DNA of 64,000 nt from positions 62,001 through 126,000 of the forward strand of contig NZ_VFPU01000001.1 of the NCBI RefSeq assembly GCF_006716885.1, read 5' to 3'. Shown piece by piece: positions 1 through 7,080 of the stretch (its first letter is position 1; every line of letters starts with the position of its first letter). The notes beneath the pieces were generated by a model. It saw nothing but the letters and a program-made list of their open reading frames with translations. It had not been told where the DNA came from and did not search any database. Source of the stretch: Ornithinimicrobium humiphilum. GTDB taxonomy: Bacteria; Actinomycetota; Actinomycetes; Actinomycetales; Dermatophilaceae. Made by a program: the position numbers and the translations under genes.

Positions 1-92
1 AGCTGGCGACGGCTGATGCCCCGCTCCACGCGGAGCATGGCGATGCGGTTGTGGATGGTCTCCGCGCCTGAGACCTGCTGCGGGGGCGTCAT
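1..92 (-). CDS. Xre-family HTH regulator, N-terminal fragment (cut by window edge)
   Basis: About 30 residues are visible from an ATG at 92-90 before the window ends. The stretch NRIAMLRVERGISRRQL is the first helix and turn of a Cro/C1-type DNA-binding domain of the small YozG-like regulators. The start lies 7 bp past the stop of the ABC-2 permease gene, so it is the third gene of that operon. Regulators of this type commonly accompany ABC-2 exporters and may control the operon. The fold call rests on a short fragment; ligand and target are unknown. Confidence 0.7.
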   Translation of the reverse strand, partial: MTPPQQVSGAETIHNRIAMLRVERGISRRQ

Positions 93-98
93 CGGGGC

Positions 99-959
99 TC
101 AGTACCCCCGCTGCATGACGCGCTCACGGGCCGCGGCCACGACGCTGCCGGACTGACGGCGGGCCATCCGGCGCAGCAGCACCGGGGAGACCACCAGGCC
201 GACGACGGTCCACGCCAGCAGGACGGCGAGGGTGAGGCCGAGACGCCACTCCCCTCCCACCTCGACGGCCGCGGCATCGGCGGGGAGCAGCACGGCGCGG
301 AAGGCGCGGCCGATCCAGTACATCGGCGTCGCCTGGGCCAGCCACTGCGCCCACGTCGGCATCAGCGAGGCGGGGAAGAACAGGCCCGAGACGACCGCGA
401 GGGCGTAGATCGCGATCATCGACCAGGCCAGGCCCACCATGGAGCGGAAGATCGCCCCGAGGACCGCGCCCCAGGGCATCATCGCGGCCACGGTGAGCAG
501 GAAGACGACGAGCAGCAGCAGCCAGCCGCCCACGGTGGACGGGAGCGTGTCCTCCGGCAGCAGCACCATCGCGCCGACGACGGCCGGCACGACGGGCACG
601 AGGGCGTCGACGGGGGTGACGAAGAGCTTGGAGAGCAGGTGGCCGGTCATGCCGTGCGGCACGGCCTTGGCCCGCAGCAGGGTGCCGTCCTCACGCTCCT
701 GGTGCAGCTCGCCCGCCACGCCCATGATCGCCGCCGCGACCACCCCGAAGCCGAGGAAGCCGGCGAAGACGTAGCCGCCCGCCGCGACGACGCCGTCGGC
801 GAAGTCGACGTCGCGCAGGAAGAGCAGCACGGCGATCAGCACGACGGGCACGAAGAGGGTGCCGATGCCCGAGGGCGAGGTCCACTTGCGGATCAGCGTG
901 GTGCGCGCCTGCCGCAGGGCGGCCTGCAGCACCGCCCGGGGAATGGTCGGGCCGGTCAT
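99..959 (-). CDS. ABC-2 type transporter permease
   Basis: A 286-residue integral membrane protein with about six hydrophobic segments: one near residues 27-47, one at 60-80, then the ABC-2 core from about 105 to 262. After segment two comes the hydrophilic stretch GELHQEREDGTLLRAKAVPHG, typical of ABC-2 permeases, where an E-x-G-T element precedes the coupling region. Its ATG overlaps the stop of the ATPase gene (ATGA), so the two are translationally coupled and form one exporter. Substrate unknown; relatives export drugs, peptides or lipids. An Xre regulator gene follows immediately. Confidence 0.88.
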   Translation of the reverse strand: MTGPTIPRAVLQAALRQARTTLIRKWTSPSGIGTLFVPVVLIAVLLFLRDVDFADGVVAAGGYVFAGFLGFGVVAAAIMGVAGELHQEREDGTLLRAKAVPHGMTGHLLSKLFVTPVDALVPVVPAVVGAMVLLPEDTLPSTVGGWLLLLVVFLLTVAAMMPWGAVLGAIFRSMVGLAWSMIAIYALAVVSGLFFPASLMPTWAQWLAQATPMYWIGRAFRAVLLPADAAAVEVGGEWRLGLTLAVLLAWTVVGLVVSPVLLRRMARRQSGSVVAAARERVMQRGY

Positions 960-1888
960 CGGGCCACCTCCTGGATGCTCTGCAGCGGGCCGAGGTCCTC
1001 GCCGCTCTCGGCGCGGCGGACGAGCTCGAGGTAGACGTCCTCGAGCGAGGCCGCTCGCACCTCCACCACCTGGACCTCGCCGGGGCGGCGGGCCAGCACG
1101 TCGGTCAGGTATGCCGTGGGGTCGGGCTCGGCGTGCACCGTCACCTGCCCGGTGGTCAGGTCGCGCAGCCGCACCTCGCTGGAGCGCGACAGCTCCATCC
1201 GGAGCTGGTCGGGGCTGCCGTCCGCGACGAGGGAGCCGCCGGCGAGGATGAGCAGCCGGTCGGCGACCTTCTCGGCCTCGGCGAGGTCGTGGGTCGTCAG
1301 CAGGATCGTGGTGTCGAGGTCGGCCAGGTCGGCGAGCAGGTCGTGCACGTCGCGCCGGCCCGCGGGGTCGAGGCCGGTCGTCGGTTCGTCGAGGAAGAGC
1401 AGCTCGGGGCGGCCGACGAGGCCGATCGCGACGTCGAGCCGGCGGCGCTGGCCTCCGGAGAGCCGGTCGATGCGCTTGCCGGCGTGCTCGGCCAGCCCGA
1501 CGCGCTCGAGAAGCTCGGTGGTGTCCCAGGGTCGGGGCACCTCGGGGGTCGAGAAGGGGGCGTAGTAGCCGCCCATGACCTCGAGCAGGTCGCGGACCTT
1601 CCAGTAGGCGTGGTCGCGCCAGCTCTGCAGCACGACCCCGACCCGGGACCGCCAGTCCTCGGGGGCCGACTGCGGGTCGACGCCGAGGACCTCGACGGTG
1701 CCGCCGCTGCGGCGACGGAAGCCCTCGAGGATCTCCACCGTGGTGGTCTTGCCCGCCCCGTTGGGGCCGAGCAGGGCCACCACCTGGCCCCGCGGGATGT
1801 CGAGGTCGACCTGGTCGAGCACGACGTGCTCGCCGTAGGCCATGGTGAGCCCGCGGCAGCTGACGACTGGCGTTCCCCTCGCGTTCAT
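956..1888 (-). CDS. ABC transporter ATP-binding protein
   Basis: A 310-residue ATPase starting MNARGTPVV. Walker A is GPNGAGKTTT near residue 42, the Q-loop is in VGVVLQSW, the signature is LSGGQRRR, Walker B is LLFLDEPTTG and the H-loop is in LLTTHD. A C-terminal domain of about 80 residues follows, as in DrrA-like exporters. The frame stays open further upstream, but the ATG at 1888 is preferred because the conserved domain starts there and a promoter-like palindrome sits just before it. No Shine-Dalgarno is visible, so the message may be leaderless. Pairs with the permease downstream. Confidence 0.9.
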   Translation of the reverse strand: MNARGTPVVSCRGLTMAYGEHVVLDQVDLDIPRGQVVALLGPNGAGKTTTVEILEGFRRRSGGTVEVLGVDPQSAPEDWRSRVGVVLQSWRDHAYWKVRDLLEVMGGYYAPFSTPEVPRPWDTTELLERVGLAEHAGKRIDRLSGGQRRRLDVAIGLVGRPELLFLDEPTTGLDPAGRRDVHDLLADLADLDTTILLTTHDLAEAEKVADRLLILAGGSLVADGSPDQLRMELSRSSEVRLRDLTTGQVTVHAEPDPTAYLTDVLARRPGEVQVVEVRAASLEDVYLELVRRAESGEDLGPLQSIQEVAR

Positions 1889-1896
1889 GCTGCGAA

Positions 1897-1916
1897 ATGT
1901 AGCAGGAGTACTACAT
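1897..1916. promoter_or_regulatory. Inverted repeat, candidate operator of the ABC operon
   Basis: ATGTAG and CTACAT arms are separated by 8 bp and end 9 bp before the ATPase start codon. On the minus strand TACATT inside the repeat could be a -10 element placed for a leaderless transcript beginning near the ATG. The position suggests a repressor site, perhaps for the Xre regulator of the same operon. No binding evidence. Confidence 0.4.
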
Positions 1917-2022
1917 ACGGGGATAGATCTTGGGTGGGGAGGGTCGAGGTGGCCCCCTGGATTTGGGGACGCCGACGACGGTGCGGTAACCTCGTGCGTC
2001 GCGTGACCCACGTGGTTCGCAC

Positions 2023-2099
2023 GGGCCTATAGCTCAGTCGGTTAGAGCGCTTCCCTGATAAGGAAGAGGTCACAGGTTCAAGTCCTGTTAGGCCCACCA
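2023..2099 (+). tRNA. tRNA-Ile (GAT)
   Basis: The acceptor arm GGGCCTA pairs with TAGGCCC, the discriminator is A and CCA is encoded at 2097-2099. The anticodon stem CTTCC/GGAAG encloses the loop CTGATAA, anticodon GAT. The T-arm contains GGTTCAAGTCC. In actinobacteria this tRNA often stands just downstream of gyrA, followed by DLW-39 and tRNA-Ala as here. Confidence 0.97.
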
Positions 2100-2129
2100 C
2101 CAACGTCGCCGTCGGACGAGGGAGACACC

Positions 2130-2258
2130 ATGAAGCGCCTGCTGATGTTGGCCGCTGTCGCCGCCGGCGTTGCCGTCCTGAAGAAGCTCCAGGACACCCA
2201 GGCCGAGCGGGAGCTCTGGGCCGAGGCCACGGACGACGTGACCTCCCCCGGTCAGTGA
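2130..2258 (+). CDS. DLW-39 family small protein
   Basis: A 42-residue protein, MKRLLMLAAVAAGVAVLKK followed by QDTQAERELWAEATDDV. It has one N-terminal hydrophobic helix with a basic start and an acidic tail. This matches the DLW-39 family, small actinobacterial proteins encoded between tRNA-Ile and tRNA-Ala; the family's DLW is ELW here. A GAGGGAG ribosome-binding site lies just upstream. Function unknown; the helix suggests membrane association. Confidence 0.85.
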   Translation: MKRLLMLAAVAAGVAVLKKLQDTQAERELWAEATDDVTSPGQ

Positions 2259-2276
2259 CCTGACGGGCCTCCCTCT

Positions 2277-4007
2277 TCACAACTGAACACCCCGGCACGC
2301 CCTGCCCAGGGCGCACCGACACGGGGGCGTGGCGCAATTGGTAGCGCACCTGCTTTGCAAGCAGGGGGTTAGGGGTTCGAGTCCCCTCGCCTCCACCCAA
2401 GACGACGTACTAGAACACCTGACATCGGTTGACGTCGGTTCTGGTGTCAGGGCGGCGAACGGCTCAGCGAGTCGGATCGTCGCCCTTTCGTCTTCGCTGA
2501 TGTCGATGCGGTCGTAGAAGGTCTGGTTCGCGAGGCGCCGGCCGTGGTCGTCGGTACGGGCATACATCTGCCCGCAGTCCACCAGGAGCCGCAGCGCTGT
2601 GCCGAGGTGTTTGCGGGGGCCTTCGTGGTGGCCGTGCTCGGTGGTGAGGCGCCGGTCGATGTCGGTTAGGCCAATGCGGATGCGGTCTTGGTGGCGCTTG
2701 AGTGTGTCGAGGTCGATGGCGTCGGCGAAGTGCGCAGCCAGCAGCTTGTCACTCTCGGCCTCCAACCTCTTACGGTTGGCGGTCAGCTCAGCCAGGGCCT
2801 GGGAGCGGGAGGCGAGGCGTTCGTCGAACGCGGCGTCGACTTGCTCGGCCAGAGTCGTGTAGGTCTGCTCGCTGATGGAGATCTCTTGGTAGCAGTCCTC
2901 GACGAGCTTCTCGGCGACGCCGACCGGGACGGCTTTGCGGGTGCAGGGTTTGCGGCCGGTGGCTCGTCCTGAGCAGACGTAGTAGGCGTAGCGGATGCCC
3001 TGCTTGTTCTTCGCATAGTCCAACTGGAGCCGTGATGCGCAGGTGCCGCAGTACAAAGTGCCCTTGAGGTAGTGGTCGTGACGCCTACGCCGCTCCGAGG
3101 CCGTGCCGCGGGCTTCGAGCAGGGTCTGGACCTGCTGCCAGGTCTCCACGTCGATGAGTGGTTTGTGGTTGCCGGGGTGGACGGCGCCCTTGTAGCGGAC
3201 CTGGCCGACGTAGTAGGGGTTCCGCAGCAGCTTGAAGAACGTCGAGCGCCCTACCGGCCCGGAGGGTCGCTTCGGCGTCGCCACGGTGGTCAGGCCCCGT
3301 GCGGTGACTTCTGCGAGGAGGTCGGTGACGGAGTAGTCGCCGGTGGCGTAGGCGGTGAAGGACCATCGGATCAGATGCGCCCGCTCGGGGTCGATCTCGA
3401 CGGTGCGGTACTCGCGGCCCTGCTCGTCGTGCTTGCGGACGTTCAGATAGCCGATGGGAGCGCGCATGGGTGTGCCACCTGCGGCGACCTTCTGCGTCAG
3501 CCCTTTGGTGACCTCAGAAGCGAGATTCTTGGAGTAGAACTCCGCAATGCTCGACATGATCCCGTGCAACAGCATGCCGGAGGGAGTCTCGTCGATGTTT
3601 TCTGTGGCTGAGACGAGTCGGACGCCGGCTTCGACGAGGCGGCGGTGAATCTCGACATCGTCGAGTCTGTTGCGGGCCAGGCGGTCGACCTTGTGCACGA
3701 TGCAGTAGGTGACCTGATGGGAGGCGATGTAGTCCAGCATCCGCTGCAAGTCCGGCCGGTCGGCCGAGCGTGCGGACTCGCCCGCGTCGACGAACTCCGC
3801 CACGATCCGCGCACCCAACGCCTCGGCCTTACGGCCGTTGGCTTCACGCTGAGCCGGGATGGAGAACCCCTCATCGCGCCCGCCCTTGGAGGCCTGCTCC
3901 TTGGTCGAGACACGCTGATAGGTCACCGCCGTCACCGACGGCGCCTCGTCCTCGACCGCCGTGGTCGCGGCCACTGGTCCAGGTCCGGTGGGTTCTGTGA
4001 TCGTCAT
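2277..4007 (-). CDS. Large serine recombinase (integrase), integrated form with tRNA-derived C-terminus
   Basis: 576 residues as integrated. The resolvase N-terminal domain at about 28-170 has the nucleophile Ser34 in YQRVSTKEQ. A recombinase domain follows at about 195-300, then a zinc ribbon (CGTCASRL, VCSGRATGRKPC) and a coiled-coil segment rich in Glu/Leu/Arg at about 385-460, the layout of large serine integrases. Residues 538-576 (starting VEARGLEPL) are read antisense through tRNA-Ala and are not a family domain. The element's own 3' coding end is at 8149-8436, in frame across the attachment core. The full circular-form protein would have 632 residues. The start overlaps the upstream small gene (ATGA). 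Confidence 0.93.
   Translation of the reverse strand: MTITEPTGPGPVAATTAVEDEAPSVTAVTYQRVSTKEQASKGGRDEGFSIPAQREANGRKAEALGARIVAEFVDAGESARSADRPDLQRMLDYIASHQVTYCIVHKVDRLARNRLDDVEIHRRLVEAGVRLVSATENIDETPSGMLLHGIMSSIAEFYSKNLASEVTKGLTQKVAAGGTPMRAPIGYLNVRKHDEQGREYRTVEIDPERAHLIRWSFTAYATGDYSVTDLLAEVTARGLTTVATPKRPSGPVGRSTFFKLLRNPYYVGQVRYKGAVHPGNHKPLIDVETWQQVQTLLEARGTASERRRRHDHYLKGTLYCGTCASRLQLDYAKNKQGIRYAYYVCSGRATGRKPCTRKAVPVGVAEKLVEDCYQEISISEQTYTTLAEQVDAAFDERLASRSQALAELTANRKRLEAESDKLLAAHFADAIDLDTLKRHQDRIRIGLTDIDRRLTTEHGHHEGPRKHLGTALRLLVDCGQMYARTDDHGRRLANQTFYDRIDISEDERATIRLAEPFAALTPEPTSTDVRCSSTSSWVEARGLEPLTPCLQSRCATNCATPPCRCALGRACRGVQL
2323..2395 (+). tRNA. tRNA-Ala (TGC), integration target of the element
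   Basis: GGGGGCG pairs with CGCCTCC (one G-T), the anticodon loop is TTTGCAA (anticodon TGC) and the T-arm is GGGTTCGAGTCCC. No CCA is encoded; the gene runs into ACCC. The last four bases, TCCA, belong to the attachment core, so the structural gene stays intact after insertion. Downstream DNA is the mobile element, and no terminator follows within it. The likely original terminator is now at 8441-8476, 6 kb away. Confidence 0.97.
2392..2398. other. attL core (TCCACCC)
   Basis: The seven bases TCCACCC recur at 8432-8438, and the bases on either side differ. The host side is the end of tRNA-Ala; the element side continues into the recombinase reading frame. Assignment rests on frame continuity of the recombinase across the joined ends (see the split-integrase finding). 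Confidence 0.8.
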
Positions 4008-4285
4008 CGTGGTCGCCTCCTCGTGTTCGCCGCCGCCTGCTGTCCCTGCCCGGCGGATGGAGCGGCAGCATCTCCATCGTCTCGCGCCGCTTGGACATCC
4101 CGAGGTGCCTGAGCCTCTCCGGTGTCCGCGTCCGGCGCGCGGTGCGCCTCGGCCACCTCCTCGGCGTGGAGGCTGTCGGCCAGGTGCAGCACCAGCCCGA
4201 CAAGCCGCCGCATGTCCGGCTCAGCCTTCACGACCGGTTCGGCGCTCAAGCGGCGTCCGGTCTCGGTGGCGCGGTGGTACTTCAT
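4004..4285 (-). CDS. Small protein coupled to the integrase
   Basis: 93 residues from an ATG at 4285. The first ~55 residues are an ordered, charged helix-rich stretch (KYHRATETGRRL, DMRRLVGLVLHLADSLHAEEVAEA). The tail is Ala/Gln/Arg-rich and probably disordered. Its stop overlaps the integrase start (TCAT at 4004-4007 on the plus strand), so the two genes are co-translated. I do not recognise a family. Position and size would suit a recombination directionality factor or accessory protein, but no DNA-binding motif is obvious. Confidence 0.65.
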   Translation of the reverse strand: MKYHRATETGRRLSAEPVVKAEPDMRRLVGLVLHLADSLHAEEVAEAHRAPDADTGEAQAPRDVQAARDDGDAAAPSAGQGQQAAANTRRRPR

Positions 4286-4389
4286 GAACGATAGGTGCGC
4301 GCCCGTTCCCAGCACAACGGTCCAGAATGGAGATAAAACAACCTGCGCCGATGCAAGATGCCAGCGCTGGCAGGCCGAAGATCGTGTCA

Positions 4390-4401
4390 TACCAGTAGGT
4401 A
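4390..4401. promoter_or_regulatory. TACC-AGTA-GGTA inverted repeat, candidate TetR operator
   Basis: A perfect 4-bp-arm inverted repeat in the divergent region between the integrase operon and the first TetR gene. TetR-family operators are commonly short palindromes in such divergent regions. If bound by the adjacent TetR protein, it could control both that gene and the integrase operon. Confidence 0.4.
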
Positions 4402-4435
4402 CAGAACCGCGCCGATGACGGCTAGCGTGGAGAAG

Positions 4436-4981
4436 ATGGGACGCCGACCGTATGACAGCAGGGACAGGCTCATCGCCGCGATGAGCCACCTGATGTCCGA
4501 GCGGGGCTACACCGCCACCAGCCCGAGGATGGTTCTGGACCGTGCGGGACTCGGCAAAGGCAGCCTGTACCACCACTTCGACACCAAACAGGACCTCGGA
4601 CTCGCGGCGATCGAGACCATGCGCCCTCGACATGTTCGGTCCCTGGCGAAGTTCCTCGACGACCAGCCCTCCGCCAGCGACTACCTGGCCCACGCGCTCA
4701 CGGTCACCTTCGACAAGCGCGACGGCCAAGCCCTCATCCGCCTGCTCGCCGACCCCACTGTCGGGGCCAGTCCCGAGCTGGGCGCAGCCGTCAAGCAGTG
4801 GCTGGCCGACATCCAAGCCGCCGGTGTCAATGCGCTGCGAACCGATGAGCACGACCAAAAGAAGCCGCGGTTGGCGGGTGAGCTTACGTCGATCGTTCGA
4901 GCCCGCAGTGCCACGGTGCTCGGTCACGCGCTGCTCGGATTGTCCTCCTGGATCCCGCTGACCCCTGACCAGACTCCCTGA
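4436..4981 (+). CDS. TetR/AcrR family transcriptional regulator (element-borne)
   Basis: 181 residues. The N-terminal HTH runs from DRLIAAMSHLMSERGY through SPRMVLDRAGLGKGSLYHHFDTK to DLGLAAIE, a textbook TetR DNA-binding domain. The C-terminal ligand domain (residues ~55-175) is unassigned. The ATG at 4436 gives the usual MGRRP beginning; an in-frame ATG at 4415 is an alternative and neither has a well-spaced ribosome-binding site. It is divergent from the integrase operon and may be the element's own repressor (inference). Confidence 0.85.
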   Translation: MGRRPYDSRDRLIAAMSHLMSERGYTATSPRMVLDRAGLGKGSLYHHFDTKQDLGLAAIETMRPRHVRSLAKFLDDQPSASDYLAHALTVTFDKRDGQALIRLLADPTVGASPELGAAVKQWLADIQAAGVNALRTDEHDQKKPRLAGELTSIVRARSATVLGHALLGLSSWIPLTPDQTP

Positions 4982-5112
4982 GTCCGCGGTGGGCATGTGA
5001 CGTACCGGCCCGCCGTGGCGGCGAGCGCGGCGTTACGCCGGCACCGCGTTGCTTGACGTGGACCCCACAGCCGGCAGGTGGGTTGTCCTGAGTCATGCCC
5101 CCATCGTATTCT

Positions 5113-5134
5113 TTGACTGACTGATCAGGTAATG
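5113..5134. promoter_or_regulatory. Candidate promoter/operator of the second TetR gene
   Basis: TTGACT at 5113-5118 resembles a -35 element. The 8-bp palindrome CTGATCAG (5121-5128) follows, about 15 bp before the TetR start. An autoregulatory TetR site would fit. No well-spaced -10 is evident, so this is tentative. Confidence 0.3.
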
Positions 5135-5142
5135 ATTGGAGA

Positions 5143-5757
5143 ATGGTGCCGAGACGAGCTGATCCGGAGCGGATCGCGCAGAAGCGGGAGCAGATCGCCG
5201 TGGAGGCTGGCCGTCTGTTCGCCGCTCAGGGCTATGACCGCACGAGCGTCGCGGAGGTCGCCAAAGCGGTCGGCACGAGTCCGGCCAGTGTCTTCTACTA
5301 CTTCGAGGACAAGGCTTCCTTGTTCCGGGCGGTGTTCGAGCGTGACCTGCCTGCCGCCGAGGCGTTGATCGCCCGTCATGTCGAAGCGCCCGACCCGGTG
5401 ACGGCGATCTTGGACGTACTCGACGCCCTGGCCCGAGACGCCGCCGACCCGTCGGCCTCGGGCATGCTGATCGAGCTGCTACGCCGCGCTGGCGATGACC
5501 CCGAGCTGCTCGCCGTGGTGGGGCGCACCGCAAACGTCCTACGTGAGGGCCTGGCCGCGCTGATCTCTCGCGGGATCACCGAGGGAGCCATCGACCCGGA
5601 CCTGGACGCCACCGAGACGGCGGCCTGGTTGCAGGCCATCGTCGATGCGACCTATCTCAACGCCCGGCCAGGGCACTCCCCACATATCGAGTTGCACCGC
5701 ACCGTGCTGGGTTACCTCAACCCTCCGCAAGGCCGCCAGGAGGAACCTAATGGCTGA
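5143..5757 (+). CDS. TetR/AcrR family transcriptional regulator
   Basis: 204 residues. The HTH spans residues ~10-57 (AVEAGRLFAAQGYDRTSVAEV, GTSPASVFYYFEDKASLF). A helical C-terminal domain with LLRRAGDDPELLAVVGRTANVLREGL and DLDATETAAWLQAIVDATYL looks like the TetR_C_13-type ligand-binding half. Its last 8 bp overlap the YqeB-like gene, so the regulator probably controls its own two-gene operon with a membrane protein as target. GGAG lies very close to the ATG, so the start is likely but not certain. Confidence 0.9.
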   Translation: MVPRRADPERIAQKREQIAVEAGRLFAAQGYDRTSVAEVAKAVGTSPASVFYYFEDKASLFRAVFERDLPAAEALIARHVEAPDPVTAILDVLDALARDAADPSASGMLIELLRRAGDDPELLAVVGRTANVLREGLAALISRGITEGAIDPDLDATETAAWLQAIVDATYLNARPGHSPHIELHRTVLGYLNPPQGRQEEPNG

Positions 5758-6439
5758 GAACACCGTCAACGTATCGATCCCACGGCGATGGATCGTCGGC
5801 ATGCACGCGGCAGGCGCACTGCTCGGCTTCGGCGCCGCCTTCGTCATCGGACCGCTCGTGACCTGGCTGCTCGGGCTCGCCGGTGACGCACCCGGTCCGC
5901 TGCGCTTGGCTGCGGGCCTGCCCCTGGTCTGGGCGATCCCGGTACTCACTCTGGCTGGGCTCGGTGTCGGGTTCTGGTTCGCCAAAGAGTGGCAGAAGGA
6001 GAACGGCACCATCACAACCACTCCCGAGGGAGTGACGGTGCACCGTGCCGGGAGCAACCGCTACGTCGCTCGTGAACGTATCGGCGGTGTGTTCACCGAC
6101 GGTCGCGACCTTATCGTCACCGACAGCGCCACGAACGAGCTGCTGCGCGTCAATACCGACAAGGTGCTCGTCGACAGGCTGCGCGACGCCTTCGAACGCT
6201 TCGACTACCCCTGGCAAGGAACACGAGACCCCCACGACCACGCCTTCGCCACCTGGGTCGACGGCAGCGGGCTGCTGGATGCCCGCACGCACGACCTCCT
6301 GCGAGCCCGGCAACGTGCGCTGGCCGACAAGCGTCCCGGCGCCGCCGAGGACGCCCGAGACGAACTCCGCAACCTCGGCATCGCCGTACGCGACCGCCAC
6401 GACGCCCAGCAGTACCGGGTCATCGGGCGCGGCGAGTAG
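5750..6439 (+). CDS. YqeB-like membrane protein (PH-like domain plus CysS C-terminal-like tail)
   Basis: 229 residues with ATG at 5750 after AGGAGG. Two transmembrane helices (residues ~12-38 and ~55-77) come first. A cytoplasmic beta-rich segment follows (ITTTPEGVTVHRAGSNRYVARERIGGVFTDGRDLIVTD), matching the bacterial PH-like domain of YqeB-type proteins. The last 65 residues (LLRARQRALADKRPGAAEDARDELRNLGI) resemble the C-terminal domain of cysteinyl-tRNA synthetase. That combination is known in actinobacterial YqeB-like proteins, whose function is unknown. It is the only intact non-regulatory cargo on the element. Confidence 0.75.
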   Translation: MAENTVNVSIPRRWIVGMHAAGALLGFGAAFVIGPLVTWLLGLAGDAPGPLRLAAGLPLVWAIPVLTLAGLGVGFWFAKEWQKENGTITTTPEGVTVHRAGSNRYVARERIGGVFTDGRDLIVTDSATNELLRVNTDKVLVDRLRDAFERFDYPWQGTRDPHDHAFATWVDGSGLLDARTHDLLRARQRALADKRPGAAEDARDELRNLGIAVRDRHDAQQYRVIGRGE

Positions 6440-6469
6440 TAGCCAGTCGACAGAGGAGAACTCGAACGC

Positions 6470-6505
6470 ATGCATCCGGCAACCCGCTCACGGACTGTCG
6501 TGTAA
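6470..6505 (+). pseudogene. Truncated leader of a lost gene (11 codons)
   Basis: An ATG eight or so bases after AGAGGAG opens a frame that stops after 11 codons (MHPATRSRTVV). The good ribosome-binding site and position directly after the YqeB-like gene suggest the start of a third operon gene whose body has been deleted. Confidence 0.3.
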
Positions 6506-6534
6506 GAGCCCCGAGATCCCTATGCGAGGCCTGA

Positions 6535-6971
6535 ATGAGTGCCAGTACGGACCTATCGCCGCTTGCACCCGCTCCATCCGATCGCCGACGGCGCCGGTCA
6601 GTTACCACTGCGCGAGACTAGTCGTCGTCCGCGACGGCTCGGCGATCCTGACGAGTGAGTTCGGCGAGAAGCCCGTTAGGGTCGGCGATGTCATCGCACT
6701 GGCCCCCGACACCCCATGTGGGAGTGAACCCGAGGGCACGATCACCATCACGACGGTGTACTTGGACCACGACTACATCGTCGATCAAGTGTTCTGGCAG
6801 CACTCCGCGTTGCTGGCCGACCGGTGGGACGCGCGGGACTTCGCCGACGAGCTGTACCCGGAGCGCGCGCAGATTCTCCGTCTCGGTGAAAACGGTGTCC
6901 GAAGGCTGGCGCCCTGGTTAAACGAACTGGTTGCACTCAGCGCCGACAGCCCGTCACCGGAGAGGTTTCAC
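6535..6971 (+). pseudogene. AraC-family regulator remnant, frameshifted and truncated by ISL3
   Basis: The frame reads CARLVVVRDGSAILTSEFGEK, VGDVIALAPDTPCGSEPEG, YLDHDYIVDQVFWQHSALL and FADELYPERAQILRLGE. This is the N-terminal cupin-like sensing half of AraC-type regulators that I recognise from actinobacteria. The natural N-terminus (MSASTDLSPL, then HPLHPIADGAG in another frame) is out of frame by at least one base before YHCARL. The C-terminal HTH half is absent: the coding sequence runs into the left inverted repeat of the ISL3 element at 6972. Clearly non-functional. Confidence 0.75.
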
Positions 6972-6995
6972 GGCTCTTCGCAGATGAGGGTGTAG
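6972..6995. repeat. ISL3 left inverted repeat
   Basis: GGCTCTTCGCAGATGAGG, then GTGTAG. Matches the right end in 20 of 24 positions when reverse-complemented. Confidence 0.85.
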
Positions 6996-7080
6996 AGGGG
7001 GCTGGCGCGTCGATCCGGGGTAGACGTCGAGGCCCTCCGAAGATGGAAGTTCTCACACTGCCCATCCGGAAGACCTCGAC

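Noticed and set aside
2277..2396. The last ~39 codons of the integrase taken as a genuine C-terminal domain
   Set aside because: VEARGLEPLTPCLQSRCATN is the familiar antisense translation of a tRNA-Ala gene; it comes from the host side of attL.
6045..6971. A single long frame joining the YqeB-like gene region and the AraC part
   Set aside because: The first half is out of frame with the YqeB-like protein and has no family features; only the second half resembles AraC.
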